From Chelativorans sp. AA-79 (GTDB lineage Bacteria > Pseudomonadota > Alphaproteobacteria > Rhizobiales > Rhizobiaceae): 64,000 nt of DNA. The stretch spans positions 1,938,001 through 2,002,000 of the forward strand of contig NZ_CP120361.1 of the NCBI RefSeq assembly GCF_029457495.1. Direction: 5' to 3'. The translations under genes and the position numbers were made by a program. This document shows positions 17,233 to 25,970 of the stretch, piece by piece (position 1 is the first letter of the stretch; each line of letters opens with the position of its first letter). The notes beneath the pieces are model-generated. The model did not search any database and was not told where the DNA came from. It saw nothing but the letters and a program-made list of their open reading frames with translations.

Positions 17233-18078
17233 ATGAAGATCGGCATGTGCATGTTCCTCTGGACGACGAACGTCACCCGGGAGCACGAGGATGTCCTGCG
17301 CGACATCAAGGCGACCGGCTTCGACGGGGTGGAGATTCCCGTTTTCGAGGGTGATCCTGAGGATTTTGCCCGCCTCGGCGCGCTGCTCGACCGGATCGGC
17401 CTCGAGCGCACGGCGGTTTCGGCAATCGGCGATCCCGCCAAGAACCTCATTTCCGCCGATGCCGGAGAACGCGCGGCGGGCATCGCCCATATGCAATGGG
17501 CCATCGACTGTACGTCTGCGCTCGGCGCCAGCGTCCTCAGCGGACCGCTTCACTCCACGCTCGGGCATTTTTCCGGCGAGGGGCCGACGAAGGACGAGTT
17601 CCGCCGTTCGGTCGAATCCCAGAGGATCATCGGTGACTATGCGGAGACGCGAGGTGTTACGATCGGGCTCGAGGCGCTCAACCGCTTCGAATGCTATCTC
17701 GTCAACACCATGGACGCGCTTGCCGCGCACCTGGACGAGATCGCCCATCCCAGAATCCGCGCCATGTACGACACCTTCCACGCCAATATCGAGGAGGAGG
17801 ATCCGATCGGCGCCTTCAGCCGGAATGTGGAGACCATCGTTCATGTCCACATTTCCGAGAACAGCCGCGGCGTGCCGGGGCGGGGCAATATCCCGTGGGC
17901 GGAGACCTTCGCCGCCATCCGGGACAGCGACTACGATGGTTGGCTGACGATCGAGGCCTTCGGGCGCGGGCTCCCCGATCTGGCGGCGGCGACCAAGGTC
18001 TGGCGCGATTTCGCTGAAAGCCCGGACATCGTGTATCGGGAAGGCTATCGCCACATCCGCGGATATCTGAGCGCGTGA
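17233..18078 (+). CDS. Sugar phosphate isomerase/epimerase (second copy type)
   Basis: ATG 17233 with GGAGG 7 bases upstream gives 281 residues; upstream in-frame starts run into the operator. TIM-barrel protein of the tagatose/psicose-epimerase or hydroxypyruvate-isomerase-like kind: LEALNRFECYLVN, YDTFHANIEEEDP and a C-terminal LTIEAFG provide the metal-site Glu, Asp, His and Glu. It opens with MKIGMCMFLWTTNV. It shares layout with the 16062-16949 product, suggesting two related steps or two substrates of the same pathway. Regulated by the TGGT-N3-ACCA site. Confidence 0.86.
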   Translation: MKIGMCMFLWTTNVTREHEDVLRDIKATGFDGVEIPVFEGDPEDFARLGALLDRIGLERTAVSAIGDPAKNLISADAGERAAGIAHMQWAIDCTSALGASVLSGPLHSTLGHFSGEGPTKDEFRRSVESQRIIGDYAETRGVTIGLEALNRFECYLVNTMDALAAHLDEIAHPRIRAMYDTFHANIEEEDPIGAFSRNVETIVHVHISENSRGVPGRGNIPWAETFAAIRDSDYDGWLTIEAFGRGLPDLAAATKVWRDFAESPDIVYREGYRHIRGYLSA

Positions 18079-18154
18079 TTCTCGCGGAGCGCATGAGAAG
18101 CGTACCGGTGGGTACGGGACAGTGACCTGGGATAGATCAAGGGAGGAATGAGCG

Positions 18155-18742
18155 ATGCCGGGCAAGAAGATATTGATGCTGACGGGTGAGTTCACCGAAG
18201 AATATGAGATATTTGTTTTCCAGCAAGGGATGGAGGCTGTCGGTCATACGGTCCATGTGATCTGCCCGGACAAGAATGCGGGTGAGGTGATCAAGACCTC
18301 GCTGCACGATTTCGAGGGGCACCAGACCTATACGGAAAAGCCGGGGCATGACTTCGTCATCAACAAGACCTTCTCGGAGGTCCGGCCGGAAGAGTACGAC
18401 GCCGTCTATTGCGCGGGCGGTCGCGGCCCCGAATACATCCGCACCGACAAGCGTATCCAGGCAATCGTGCGGCATTTCCACGAGGCCGACAAGCCGATCT
18501 TCACGATCTGCCACGGCGTCCAGATCCTCGTCGCCGTCGACGGTGTGGTGGAAGGCAAAAAGGTTGGGGCGCTCGGCGCGTGCGAGCCGGAGGTGAGGCT
18601 TGCCGGCGGAACCTATGTCGACCTGTCGCCCACCGAGGCGCTTGTCGACGGGAAGATGGTCTCGGCGAAGGGCTGGACGGCACTGGCCGCCTTCATGCGC
18701 GAATGCCTGAAGGTCCTGGGCACCGAGATCAGGCACGGGTAG
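18155..18742 (+). CDS. DJ-1/PfpI family protein
   Basis: A 195-residue DJ-1/PfpI (class I amidotransferase-like) protein. The nucleophile elbow is visible as FTICHGVQIL with Cys near residue 122, preceded by the oxyanion-type AGGRGPEYIR segment. GGGAGGAATG lies before the ATG. Members can be glyoxalases, deglycases, peptidases or hydratases. It follows the isomerase-like gene by 76 bases and may be read with it; it converges on the amidohydrolase gene. No substrate can be assigned. Confidence 0.83.
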   Translation: MPGKKILMLTGEFTEEYEIFVFQQGMEAVGHTVHVICPDKNAGEVIKTSLHDFEGHQTYTEKPGHDFVINKTFSEVRPEEYDAVYCAGGRGPEYIRTDKRIQAIVRHFHEADKPIFTICHGVQILVAVDGVVEGKKVGALGACEPEVRLAGGTYVDLSPTEALVDGKMVSAKGWTALAAFMRECLKVLGTEIRHG

Positions 18743-18758
18743 ACGGGGCTGACCCCGC

Positions 18759-19646
18759 CTATGCCGGCCGGTAGATGCGTGCGGCCGTGTCGTGCATGAT
18801 GTCCGCCACGGCCTTCTCGCCATGCCGCTCGGCCGCCGCGCGGTGGGCGGAGAGCACGGAAGCGTAGTCCGTCCAGAGCTTTTCGATCGGGAAGTTGGAG
18901 CCGAACATCAGCCGCTCGCTACCCAGAATATCGATGGCGGTATCGACGACGAGGGCGATGAGGTCCGGATCGTTCCGGTGCATGAAGGTGCCGAGGCCCG
19001 AGAGCTTGGCGTGTAGATTCGGCAGGGGCGCGAAGTGGGCGAGGCCGTCCTTCCACGCGTCGACGGTTTCCGGCCGGTCGTCGACCAGCATGCCGCAATG
19101 GGTGAGGATGAAATCCGTCTCCGGGTTTTCGGCGACGAATTCCGCGCCCGCTTTCATCTGCGCCGGGAAGAGTTGCAGGTCGAAGCAGAAGCCGTAATCC
19201 TTGAGCCGTGCCACGCTCCGGCGCACGGCGGGATCGATGACCTGGTCGGGCCCGGGGGCGAAGCGGTATTCCGGCACTTCGTGCCAGTGCAGCTGCATGC
19301 GTACGCCGCGTACCAGCGGGTACGCCTTGAGCCTGTCCAGCTGGGGGCGAACATCCTCCACCGTCATGTCCGCATAGCCGACGATCGCCTGCGGCCAGCC
19401 GGTTTCCTCAGCCGTCTCGCTCACCCAGGCGACCTCCTTCTCGAAATCCTCCTTGGCCCAGTTGGTCTGCACGTAGACAGCCTTGGCCACACCCAGCCCT
19501 TGAAGGTCCGAGAGATATTCGCTGATTGCATAGTCGCGCCGGATCGGCTCATAGGGACCGAAGATGCGCGGCACCATCGGGCCGCTGAGCCAGGGCAGGT
19601 CGGCACGCCGCCAGATATGGAAATGCGAGTCAATGACCGGCTGCAT
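18759..19646 (-). CDS. Amidohydrolase family protein (amidohydrolase 2)
   Basis: ATG 19646, with GAAGGAG 7 bases upstream, gives 295 residues. The start VIDSHFHIWRR carries the first His-x-His metal ligands; later ILTHCGM and LMFGSNFP are the usual third-His and Asp/Asn positions of the COG3618/PF04909 group, which includes lactonases and decarboxylases such as 2-pyrone-4,6-dicarboxylate hydrolase. The start overlaps the upstream VWA gene by 17 bases, so it belongs to the molybdenum-hydroxylase operon and may act on its product. Confidence 0.84.
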   Translation of the reverse strand: MQPVIDSHFHIWRRADLPWLSGPMVPRIFGPYEPIRRDYAISEYLSDLQGLGVAKAVYVQTNWAKEDFEKEVAWVSETAEETGWPQAIVGYADMTVEDVRPQLDRLKAYPLVRGVRMQLHWHEVPEYRFAPGPDQVIDPAVRRSVARLKDYGFCFDLQLFPAQMKAGAEFVAENPETDFILTHCGMLVDDRPETVDAWKDGLAHFAPLPNLHAKLSGLGTFMHRNDPDLIALVVDTAIDILGSERLMFGSNFPIEKLWTDYASVLSAHRAAAERHGEKAVADIMHDTAARIYRPA

Positions 19647-20802
19647 GGGCTTTCTCCTTCCATAGGATTGCCGCCTTGGGCGCGGGCTGGCCGAGCGACA
19701 GGATGAAGCGTGCCAGCGCGTCATCGGACGAGCCGTCGACGAGATCGTCAAGCCAGGGCAGGATTGACGCGAGCGCTGCCGTTTCCGGCCGGAACCGCGG
19801 ATCGCCGGCAAGCGGTGTCGCCAGTGACAGGCGGTGGGCGAGGGCGGCGAGCCGGCGCATTGCGCTCTCGAAGTCGGCGTGGTCGCCGCGCTCCAGACCG
19901 TCCGAAGCGAGTACGACCAGGCTGCCGCGGGCGAGCGCCACGAAGCGTGGCACGGCCAGAAACGCCTTGAGCGCCGGGCCTATGCGCGTTCCGCCGTCCC
20001 AGTCGTCGACCGATGCCGCCGCGCGTTCGAGGGCCAGGGTCCGGTCGCGGGTTCTGAGCGCCGTCGTAATGCGGCTCAGCCTGGTGCCGATGGTGAAGAT
20101 TTCGGTGCCCGGTGCCGCCTGCACGGCCGCATGCGCGAGCGCCAGAAGTCCGTCCGTCTGCTCCCGCATCGAACCGGAGATGTCGATCATCAGCAGCAGC
20201 CGGCGCGCAATCTCCTTGCGGCGGCGCAAGCGGGGGGCGGCGAGATCGCCATCCGCCTGCACGATATCGCGGAACGAGCGGCGCAGGTCCACCATGCCCT
20301 TAGAGCGGGTCCGAAGGTGCCGGAAGGTCCGGCGGCGGGGCAGGGCGTCCGGCAGGTGACGCTGGAGAGCTCCCGAAGCGTTCTCCGTATCATCGAACGC
20401 GCGCGTGGAGAGCCGCTCGGTCGCGGACGCGTGGGCGCCGCTCTTTTCCTGCTCCAGGAGAGGTTCCGCAGCGGCCTCGGCGCCGCCTCCATCCTTCACG
20501 ACCGTTTCTTCCTCATCCTCGTTTCGCATGGCCGCCACGCGGCCCTTTCCGAAGAAGACGGCGCGGAAGAGGGCGTCGAAGGCAGCCTGCCTGTCGATCG
20601 GCGGGGCGAGCGTGGCGATGGCGGCGCGCCGGATATGCTCCATACTTTTCGGGCCGAGCAGGGCGACGGCCGCCAGAAAGCTCACCGTCTGGTCCGGCGC
20701 GACGGAAAAGCCGTGCCGCCGCAACGTCTGGACGAAGTCGAGGAAGGGGGCGCATTCCCGCGGCAACCGGGAACCTGGCTGGCTCTGGTGATCCGCCGTC
20801 AC
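19630..20802 (-). CDS. VWA domain protein, CoxE-like
   Basis: GTG 20802 overlaps the MoxR stop in a GTGA junction and gives 390 residues. The von Willebrand A domain begins with the MIDAS motif DISGSMREQ near residue 200 and continues with a Thr-containing DGGTRIG and SDGLERG. The N-terminal half matches CoxE-like proteins. With the MoxR ATPase it should form the chaperone pair that, in carbon monoxide dehydrogenase, finishes the molybdenum active site (CoxD/CoxE). Here it probably matures the split hydroxylase encoded just upstream. Confidence 0.85.
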   Translation of the reverse strand: MTADHQSQPGSRLPRECAPFLDFVQTLRRHGFSVAPDQTVSFLAAVALLGPKSMEHIRRAAIATLAPPIDRQAAFDALFRAVFFGKGRVAAMRNEDEEETVVKDGGGAEAAAEPLLEQEKSGAHASATERLSTRAFDDTENASGALQRHLPDALPRRRTFRHLRTRSKGMVDLRRSFRDIVQADGDLAAPRLRRRKEIARRLLLMIDISGSMREQTDGLLALAHAAVQAAPGTEIFTIGTRLSRITTALRTRDRTLALERAAASVDDWDGGTRIGPALKAFLAVPRFVALARGSLVVLASDGLERGDHADFESAMRRLAALAHRLSLATPLAGDPRFRPETAALASILPWLDDLVDGSSDDALARFILSLGQPAPKAAILWKEKAHAAGH

Positions 20803-21704
20803 GGCCTGCCCCACGTCAGCGACTCCTCCAGGATGCGCGGCAGCTCCTCTTGCATATAGGCGAGATCCTCCTCGTCCTTGAGAAGGACGCCGATCGCCCG
20901 GCGGAAGGCTTCCGGCCACGGGCTGCCCGTCTTCTCCAGCACCGTCGCGGCATTCGCCCATTCGACGGCTTCCGAAATGCCGGGCGGCTTGGCGAGCGGG
21001 CGCGAGCGGATGGTGCTGACGGCGCGCGCGACGGCGGCTGCCGTTTTCTCGGCCACGTCGGCGGCGCGGGCCAGGATGATGGCCGTTTCGCGGGCGAGGT
21101 CCGGATAGGCGATCCAATGGTAGACGCAGCGCCGGCGGAGCGCCTCCGCCAGTTCACGCGTGCGGTTGGAGGTGAGGATCACGATCGGCGGTTCGCCTGC
21201 CCGCACCGTACCGCGTTCGGGAATCGATATCTGGAAATCGGAGAGATATTCGAGGAGCAGGGCTTCGAATTCGTGGTCAGAGCGGTCGATTTCATCGACC
21301 AGCAGCACGGTTTGCGCTGGGTTGCGGAGCGAGCGCAGCAGCGGACGCTCGATCAGGAAGCGGTCCTCATAGATGTCGGTCTCGGCCTTCTTCGCCTGGC
21401 GGATCGCCAGGAGCTGGCGCTGATAGTTCCACTCATAAAGGGCGTGCTGGGCGTCGATGCCTTCGTAGCATTGCAGGCGGATAAGGTCGCGGCCAAGGAT
21501 TTCGGCCACGGCTTTCGCCGCTTCCGTCTTGCCCGCGCCCGGCACGCCTTCCAATAGAAGCGGCTTGCCGAGCCGGATGGCAAGGAAGACTGCCGTCGCG
21601 AGCGGCTCGTCGGCGATGTAGCGGCAGTGCCCGAAGCGCTCGGCGACCGCTTCGGGCGAGCTCAGGACGTCACTTGCCGCCTCTCCGCCCATCATACCAC
21701 TCAA
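20799..21704 (-). CDS. MoxR/CoxD-like AAA ATPase
   Basis: A 301-residue MoxR-family AAA+ ATPase. Walker A GVPGAGKTEAAKA is near residue 58 and Walker B VLLVDEIDRSD near 137; the sensor-1 segment is IVILTSNRTREL. Its ATG overlaps the preceding gene stop (ATGA) and its end overlaps the VWA start. In CO dehydrogenase operons this gene is coxD, a chaperone for assembly of the metal centre. The context here is the same but no third partner (coxF) is present. Confidence 0.88.
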   Translation of the reverse strand: MSGMMGGEAASDVLSSPEAVAERFGHCRYIADEPLATAVFLAIRLGKPLLLEGVPGAGKTEAAKAVAEILGRDLIRLQCYEGIDAQHALYEWNYQRQLLAIRQAKKAETDIYEDRFLIERPLLRSLRNPAQTVLLVDEIDRSDHEFEALLLEYLSDFQISIPERGTVRAGEPPIVILTSNRTRELAEALRRRCVYHWIAYPDLARETAIILARAADVAEKTAAAVARAVSTIRSRPLAKPPGISEAVEWANAATVLEKTGSPWPEAFRRAIGVLLKDEEDLAYMQEELPRILEESLTWGRP

Positions 21705-22711
21705 TGGGCCGCGCCGGCGTTCTGCCGCAGCGCCCGCAAAACCCGCTCGGGCGTGATCGGCAGCGTGTCAATGCGCACCCCCACGGCATCGAAAATGGCG
21801 TTGGCAATGGCGGGGATCTGTGGGTTGGCGCACATCTCGCCGGGTCCCTTGGCGCCATAGGGGCCGTCCGCGGCGGGCCGCTCCAAAACGACGATCTCGG
21901 TTTCGGCGAGATCGCCGGGACCGGGCATCAGATACTGGTTGAAGTCGCGCCCGCCGTGCTCGCGACTTGGATAATAGGGCTCCGTGGTCTCGTATAGCGC
22001 GTGGCTCATGCCCATCCAGGAGCCGCCGACGAGCTGCTGTTCCACCATCTTGGGATTGAGCGCCCGGCCGATCTCGAAGACGTTCTTGACGGTAAGCACG
22101 CTCACCTCGCCGGTCTCGTCGTCCACCTCCACCTCGGCCACCGTGCAGGCATGGGCATAGCAGGTGGAGGGCTTCATCGCGCCCGTTTCGGTGTCCGGAT
22201 AGGAGCGGGGCACGAGGAACATGCCGCGCCCGGAGATCGAGCGCCCATGCTTGAAATGGGCGGCGAGGGCGGTGTCGAAGATCGAGATCGAGCGCTGGGG
22301 TGCACCTTTCACATGGATGTTGCCCTGGCCGTCCGTTTCGAGGTCGGCGGCATCCGTCTCCAGTTCCTCGGCCGCCACCTCCAGCATCACCTGACGGGCT
22401 TCCTTCGCCGCCTGGATGACCGCATTGCCGGCGCGGTGCGTCCCGCGCGAGGCGAAGGTGCCCATGCAGTGCGGGCCGGTGTCCGTATCGGCGGTATCGA
22501 TCACCACGCGGTCCGTCGGCACGCCGATCGTCTCGGCGCAGATCTGCGTCATGATCTGCTTCATGCCCTGGCCGAGATCGACCGAGGACAGCGAGACCAT
22601 GAAGTTGCCGGTGGGCGTGGAATGCACCAGCGCCTGAGTCGGGTCGCCGCCGAGGTTCATGCCTGTCGGGTAATTCACCGCCGCCACCCCGCGGCCCCTC
22701 TTCAAAGCCAT
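21701..22711 (-). CDS. Xanthine dehydrogenase-family molybdopterin subunit, C-terminal half
   Basis: A 336-residue protein equal to the C-terminal half of a molybdenum-hydroxylase large subunit. It opens with a full start codon and the domain-like text GVAAVNYPTGMNLGG, includes DLGQGMKQIM and SRGTHRAGNAV cofactor-binding segments, and ends with YGAKGPGEMCANP, where the Glu of GxGE is the catalytic base of the family. It begins 3 bases after the partner gene stop. It needs the 22715-24082 product to form a complete active site. Confidence 0.85.
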   Translation of the reverse strand: MALKRGRGVAAVNYPTGMNLGGDPTQALVHSTPTGNFMVSLSSVDLGQGMKQIMTQICAETIGVPTDRVVIDTADTDTGPHCMGTFASRGTHRAGNAVIQAAKEARQVMLEVAAEELETDAADLETDGQGNIHVKGAPQRSISIFDTALAAHFKHGRSISGRGMFLVPRSYPDTETGAMKPSTCYAHACTVAEVEVDDETGEVSVLTVKNVFEIGRALNPKMVEQQLVGGSWMGMSHALYETTEPYYPSREHGGRDFNQYLMPGPGDLAETEIVVLERPAADGPYGAKGPGEMCANPQIPAIANAIFDAVGVRIDTLPITPERVLRALRQNAGAAH

Positions 22712-22714
22712 GGT

Positions 22715-24082
22715 TCAGCCCTCCCTCGTGGCGGACGACATCCGCATGTATCTCTCGGCGACCGGCCAATTTGCGATGCGGGATGCTTCCTGCATGCATT
22801 CGATGAGCGCGGCACCCTCGGTGACCTGCCGGTGCGCCTTCATGTCCCCGTCGCGATAGGCGTTGATGAAGCGGAACTCGAGCGGGTCCATGCCGATCAG
22901 ATGGGCGAGCTTGTCCATCTGCACTTCCAGCGCGAAGTCGCCGATGGTCACGCCGAAGCCGCGCATGGCGCTCGACGGCGTGCGGTTGGTGTACACGCAA
23001 TAACTGTCCACCCAGACATTCGGCACGGTGTAGGGGCCGGGAAAATGCGCGGCGGACTTCTGCGCGCCGTAGGGCGAATGGCGGGAATAGGCGCCGGCGT
23101 CGATATAGGCCTTGACGTAGCGCGCGACGATGCGCCCGTCCTGTGTGACGCCGTCCTTGATGACGAGTTTCTCGGCGGCGCGCGGCGAGGAGATCTGCAT
23201 CTCCTCTTCGCGGCTGTAGATGAAGGAGACCGGCCTTCCCGTGAGCTTCGCGCCGAGGATGGCGATCGGCTCGACGATGACATCGACTTTTCCGCCGAAG
23301 CCGCCGCCGACGGTACCGCCGACCATGTGCAGCTTGGCGCCGTCCATCTGAAGAATGATCGAGGTGTTGTCGAGCGTGAAGAACATCGCCTGGGTGTTGG
23401 TGTAGCAGGTGAAACGGCCGTCGCCTTCGGGCGCCACGACGCAGCCCGTCGTCTCCGTCGGCGCGTGCTCGATCGGGCCCGAGGAGTAGGTCTCCTCCAG
23501 CACGTGGTCGGCCTCGGCGAAGCCGGCCTCCACATCGCCGAAGCGCACCTTGCGGCATTCGCCACTGTCGTAGCGGTAGTAGTTCTGGCCGTGATACTCG
23601 TTGACGATCGGCGCGTCCGGCTTCAGCGCATCCTCGATGCTGAGGACCGCTGGCAGCACCTCGTAGTCGACCTTCACCTTCGCGGCCGCCTCCTGTGCGG
23701 CGCGCTCGCTGTTGGCGAGGACGGCGACGACCGCCTCGCCCTTCCAGCGCACCTTGTCGGTGGCGAGCACGGTCTCATCCTCCGGACCCACCTGGATGAG
23801 GGTCAGGATCGTGTAGACATTATGCGGTACGTCGGCGGCCGTCAGGATGCGCGCGACGCCGGGGTGCTTTTCGGCCTCGGATAGATCGATGCCGCGGATA
23901 CGGGCATGGTGGTGGGGGCTGCGCACCATTTTCAGATGCAGAAGTCCCGGAAAGTTGCGGTCGGCAAAATAGGCGGTCGTGCCGGTAACATGGCCGAGCG
24001 TGTCGACGCGCAGGCGCGGCTGGCCGATCTCTTTGAGATCGTCGGTGCGCTCGTCGGCGAAATAGGATTTGCGGACCTCCAT
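22715..24082 (-). CDS. Xanthine dehydrogenase-family molybdopterin subunit, N-terminal half
   Basis: ATG 24082 (AGGGAG upstream) gives 455 residues. Residues 15-130 form the a/b-hammerhead domain; GTVGGGFGGK near residue 235 and SSAMRGFGV near 375 are first-half molybdopterin-binding motifs. The frame ends where a fused subunit would continue. Together with the next gene the length is 791 residues, normal for an undivided large subunit. A comparable split is known in nicotinate dehydrogenase (NdhL/NdhM) of Eubacterium barkeri. Substrate unknown. Confidence 0.85.
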   Translation of the reverse strand: MEVRKSYFADERTDDLKEIGQPRLRVDTLGHVTGTTAYFADRNFPGLLHLKMVRSPHHHARIRGIDLSEAEKHPGVARILTAADVPHNVYTILTLIQVGPEDETVLATDKVRWKGEAVVAVLANSERAAQEAAAKVKVDYEVLPAVLSIEDALKPDAPIVNEYHGQNYYRYDSGECRKVRFGDVEAGFAEADHVLEETYSSGPIEHAPTETTGCVVAPEGDGRFTCYTNTQAMFFTLDNTSIILQMDGAKLHMVGGTVGGGFGGKVDVIVEPIAILGAKLTGRPVSFIYSREEEMQISSPRAAEKLVIKDGVTQDGRIVARYVKAYIDAGAYSRHSPYGAQKSAAHFPGPYTVPNVWVDSYCVYTNRTPSSAMRGFGVTIGDFALEVQMDKLAHLIGMDPLEFRFINAYRDGDMKAHRQVTEGAALIECMQEASRIANWPVAERYMRMSSATREG

Positions 24083-24099
24083 GATATTCTCCCTAGGCC

Positions 24100-24582
24100 C
24101 TACGCCGCGTTGACGGAATTGGCGCGCGCGGCCGAAAGGATCGCCTGGATGATCGGTTCGTGGCCGGTGCACCGGCAGATGTTGCCGCCGATGGCGTCGA
24201 CCACATCCTCGCGGCTCGGTGACGGGTTGCGGTCGAGCAGCGCCTTGGCGGCCATCAGCATGCCCGGCGTGCAGAAGCCGCATTGCGCGGCAAATCCTTC
24301 ATGGAAGGCGCGCTGCAGCGGGTGGAGCACGCCACCGCGGGCAAGCCCCGCGGTGGTTTCGATGGCCGCACCGCTGCAGGTCTCCGCCAGAGCGATGCAC
24401 GAAAGCCTGAGTTCGCCGTCGATGATGACGGAGCAGCTTCCGCAGGTGCCCTGGTGACAACCGCCCTTCACCGACATGTCGCCGATCTTCTCGCGCAGCG
24501 CCTTCAAGAGCGTGGAGCCGCTTTCGACGAACTCCGCCTTTTCCTCGCCGTTCAGCGTGAACTGTACCGGAACCTTGGCCAT
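24100..24582 (-). CDS. 2Fe-2S subunit of molybdenum hydroxylase
   Basis: ATG 24582 with GGGAGGAGG upstream gives 160 residues. The plant-ferredoxin cluster motif GGCHQGTCGSCSV lies near residue 40, and the second cluster is bound by AQCGFCTPGM and NICRCTGHEP near residues 100-140. This is the normal small (CoxS-like) subunit length. It passes electrons from the molybdenum centre to the FAD subunit encoded immediately upstream. Confidence 0.92.
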   Translation of the reverse strand: MAKVPVQFTLNGEEKAEFVESGSTLLKALREKIGDMSVKGGCHQGTCGSCSVIIDGELRLSCIALAETCSGAAIETTAGLARGGVLHPLQRAFHEGFAAQCGFCTPGMLMAAKALLDRNPSPSREDVVDAIGGNICRCTGHEPIIQAILSAARANSVNAA

Positions 24583-24602
24583 CGCCTCCTCCCATATCCC
24601 TG

Positions 24603-25403
24603 CTACGCGAGCAGCAGCCTGCCCAGGTGCACCGGCAGGACCTGACTGCGGTACCATGCGCTCGCGATCGCATCGGTGATGGGCGAGGTGCCGTCGGTCG
24701 CCATAGTCAGGGCGTCACGAATGCCGTCCGCCGTCCGCGGCTTGCCGGCGAGCTCGGCCTCCACCGCCTGCGCCCGGATCGGCCGGTCGGCCATGCAGCC
24801 ATAGGCGACGCGGGCGCTGGAGATCGTTCCGTCCGTCTCCTCCAGAAGAGCGGCGATCGTCACCACGGAGACGCCCTTCGGCTTGACGCGCGAGACCTTT
24901 AGGAAGCGCAGGCCGCCAGCGGCCGGCAGGGCGAAGCTGACGCTCTTCAGCACGGAATGCGCGTAGGTTCCATAGCGGTCCGCGAGAAAGGCCGAAAGAG
25001 GGACCGGCCCGCCGTTGATCTCGACCATTGCATCCAGCGCCAGCAGCGCGACGGCAAGGTCGCCATAGGGGGCGGGTGCGTAAAGATTGCCGCCCACGGT
25101 CGCCATATTGCGCACCGCTGGGCCGCCGACGCTCTTTGCGGCCTCGGCAATGTGCGCGAGGCGCCCGTCGGCGATGATCCGTCCTATCGTCACGGAAGCG
25201 CCTAGCGTCGCCTGGCCGTCGTCAACCGTGATTGCCGAGAGCGCGGGATCCGTCGCGCGCACATAGGTCGAGAAGGACAGGTCGCCCTCATTGGCCTGGC
25301 GCACGACAAGGGTGCCGCCGCCCAGGTACCGCGAAGCGCCGTCGGCCGCGAGCGCGGCACTGGCGGCATCCGCGGTCGGGAAGGTCTGGAGCGTCAGGGC
25401 CAT
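24603..25403 (-). CDS. FAD-binding subunit of molybdenum hydroxylase (CoxM-like)
   Basis: A 266-residue subunit. The FAD-contact motifs are YLGGGTLVVRQ near residue 27 and MATVGGNLYAPAPYGD near residue 100, followed by the CO-dehydrogenase flavoprotein C-terminal domain. Length is slightly short of the usual 280-290. It lies 20 bases before the 2Fe-2S gene and 10 bases after the SRPBCC gene, making one tight operon. Confidence 0.9.
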   Translation of the reverse strand: MALTLQTFPTADAASAALAADGASRYLGGGTLVVRQANEGDLSFSTYVRATDPALSAITVDDGQATLGASVTIGRIIADGRLAHIAEAAKSVGGPAVRNMATVGGNLYAPAPYGDLAVALLALDAMVEINGGPVPLSAFLADRYGTYAHSVLKSVSFALPAAGGLRFLKVSRVKPKGVSVVTIAALLEETDGTISSARVAYGCMADRPIRAQAVEAELAGKPRTADGIRDALTMATDGTSPITDAIASAWYRSQVLPVHLGRLLLA

Positions 25404-25413
25404 GACCGCCTCC

Positions 25414-25857
25414 TCAAGCCTTCTCTGCGAAATGGGCTTTCAGCGCGTCGAAGCCGCCCTGGAACACATTGGCGCCCATGCCTTCCGCGACCTTGTCGGC
25501 TTCCTCAGGCGGCGCATCGAAGATCGCCGTCCATTCGGCATAGGTCCGGTTGCCGTCGGTGACGCGCCGCAAGGAGAGCGTGGCCCGGTGGTTGCTGATG
25601 GGCTGGGGCGTTTCCAGGATACTGTAGCTGACGGAGTGCTCGGCGTCGGAAAAGGCGATCAGCTTCTCGCGTATCGTCGCGCCAGAGGCGATCTGGAACT
25701 TGCGCACGCAGCCGATCTCGTCGGCGGGGCGTCCTTCCTCGATCTCGCTTTTGACCATGCGCGGATGCCAGGAGGGCAGGCCGTTGAAATCGCGGATGCG
25801 CGCCCAGACCTTCTCGACCGGCGCGTCGATGACGGAGGAGACGGTGATTGTCGGCAT
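25414..25857 (-). CDS. SRPBCC family protein (CoxG-like)
   Basis: A 147-residue START-like/SRPBCC protein; SSVIDAPVEKVWARIRDFN is the typical N-terminal segment of the fold and the C-terminal helix ends GGFDALKAHF. It is the first gene of the molybdenum-hydroxylase operon. CoxG of CO dehydrogenase clusters is an SRPBCC protein that helps anchor or load the enzyme; recent work links CoxG-type proteins to lipid or quinone carriage. This one lacks an obvious C-terminal membrane segment and could instead be a polyketide-cyclase-like protein. Confidence 0.78.
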   Translation of the reverse strand: MPTITVSSVIDAPVEKVWARIRDFNGLPSWHPRMVKSEIEEGRPADEIGCVRKFQIASGATIREKLIAFSDAEHSVSYSILETPQPISNHRATLSLRRVTDGNRTYAEWTAIFDAPPEEADKVAEGMGANVFQGGFDALKAHFAEKA

Positions 25858-25970
25858 GCGGCTTCCCTATCGTGATCCGGTTGGGTGATCGTAGGGAACA
25901 CCGGCGGCGATGCTTATCGATCGGTCTGGAACACTTATCGAATAGTCTGAAAATCGTCCTGCCGGTCGTT

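Noticed and set aside
18744..18757. CGGGG-CTGA-CCCCG hairpin between converging DJ-1 and amidohydrolase genes
   Set aside because: Only a 5-base stem with no T-run; too short to call a terminator in such GC-rich DNA.
22001..23884. 627-residue plus-strand frame opposite the molybdopterin subunits
   Set aside because: Rich in His, Arg and Asp with no motif, as expected for a shadow of a GC-rich gene; the minus-strand product has clear Mo-cofactor motifs.
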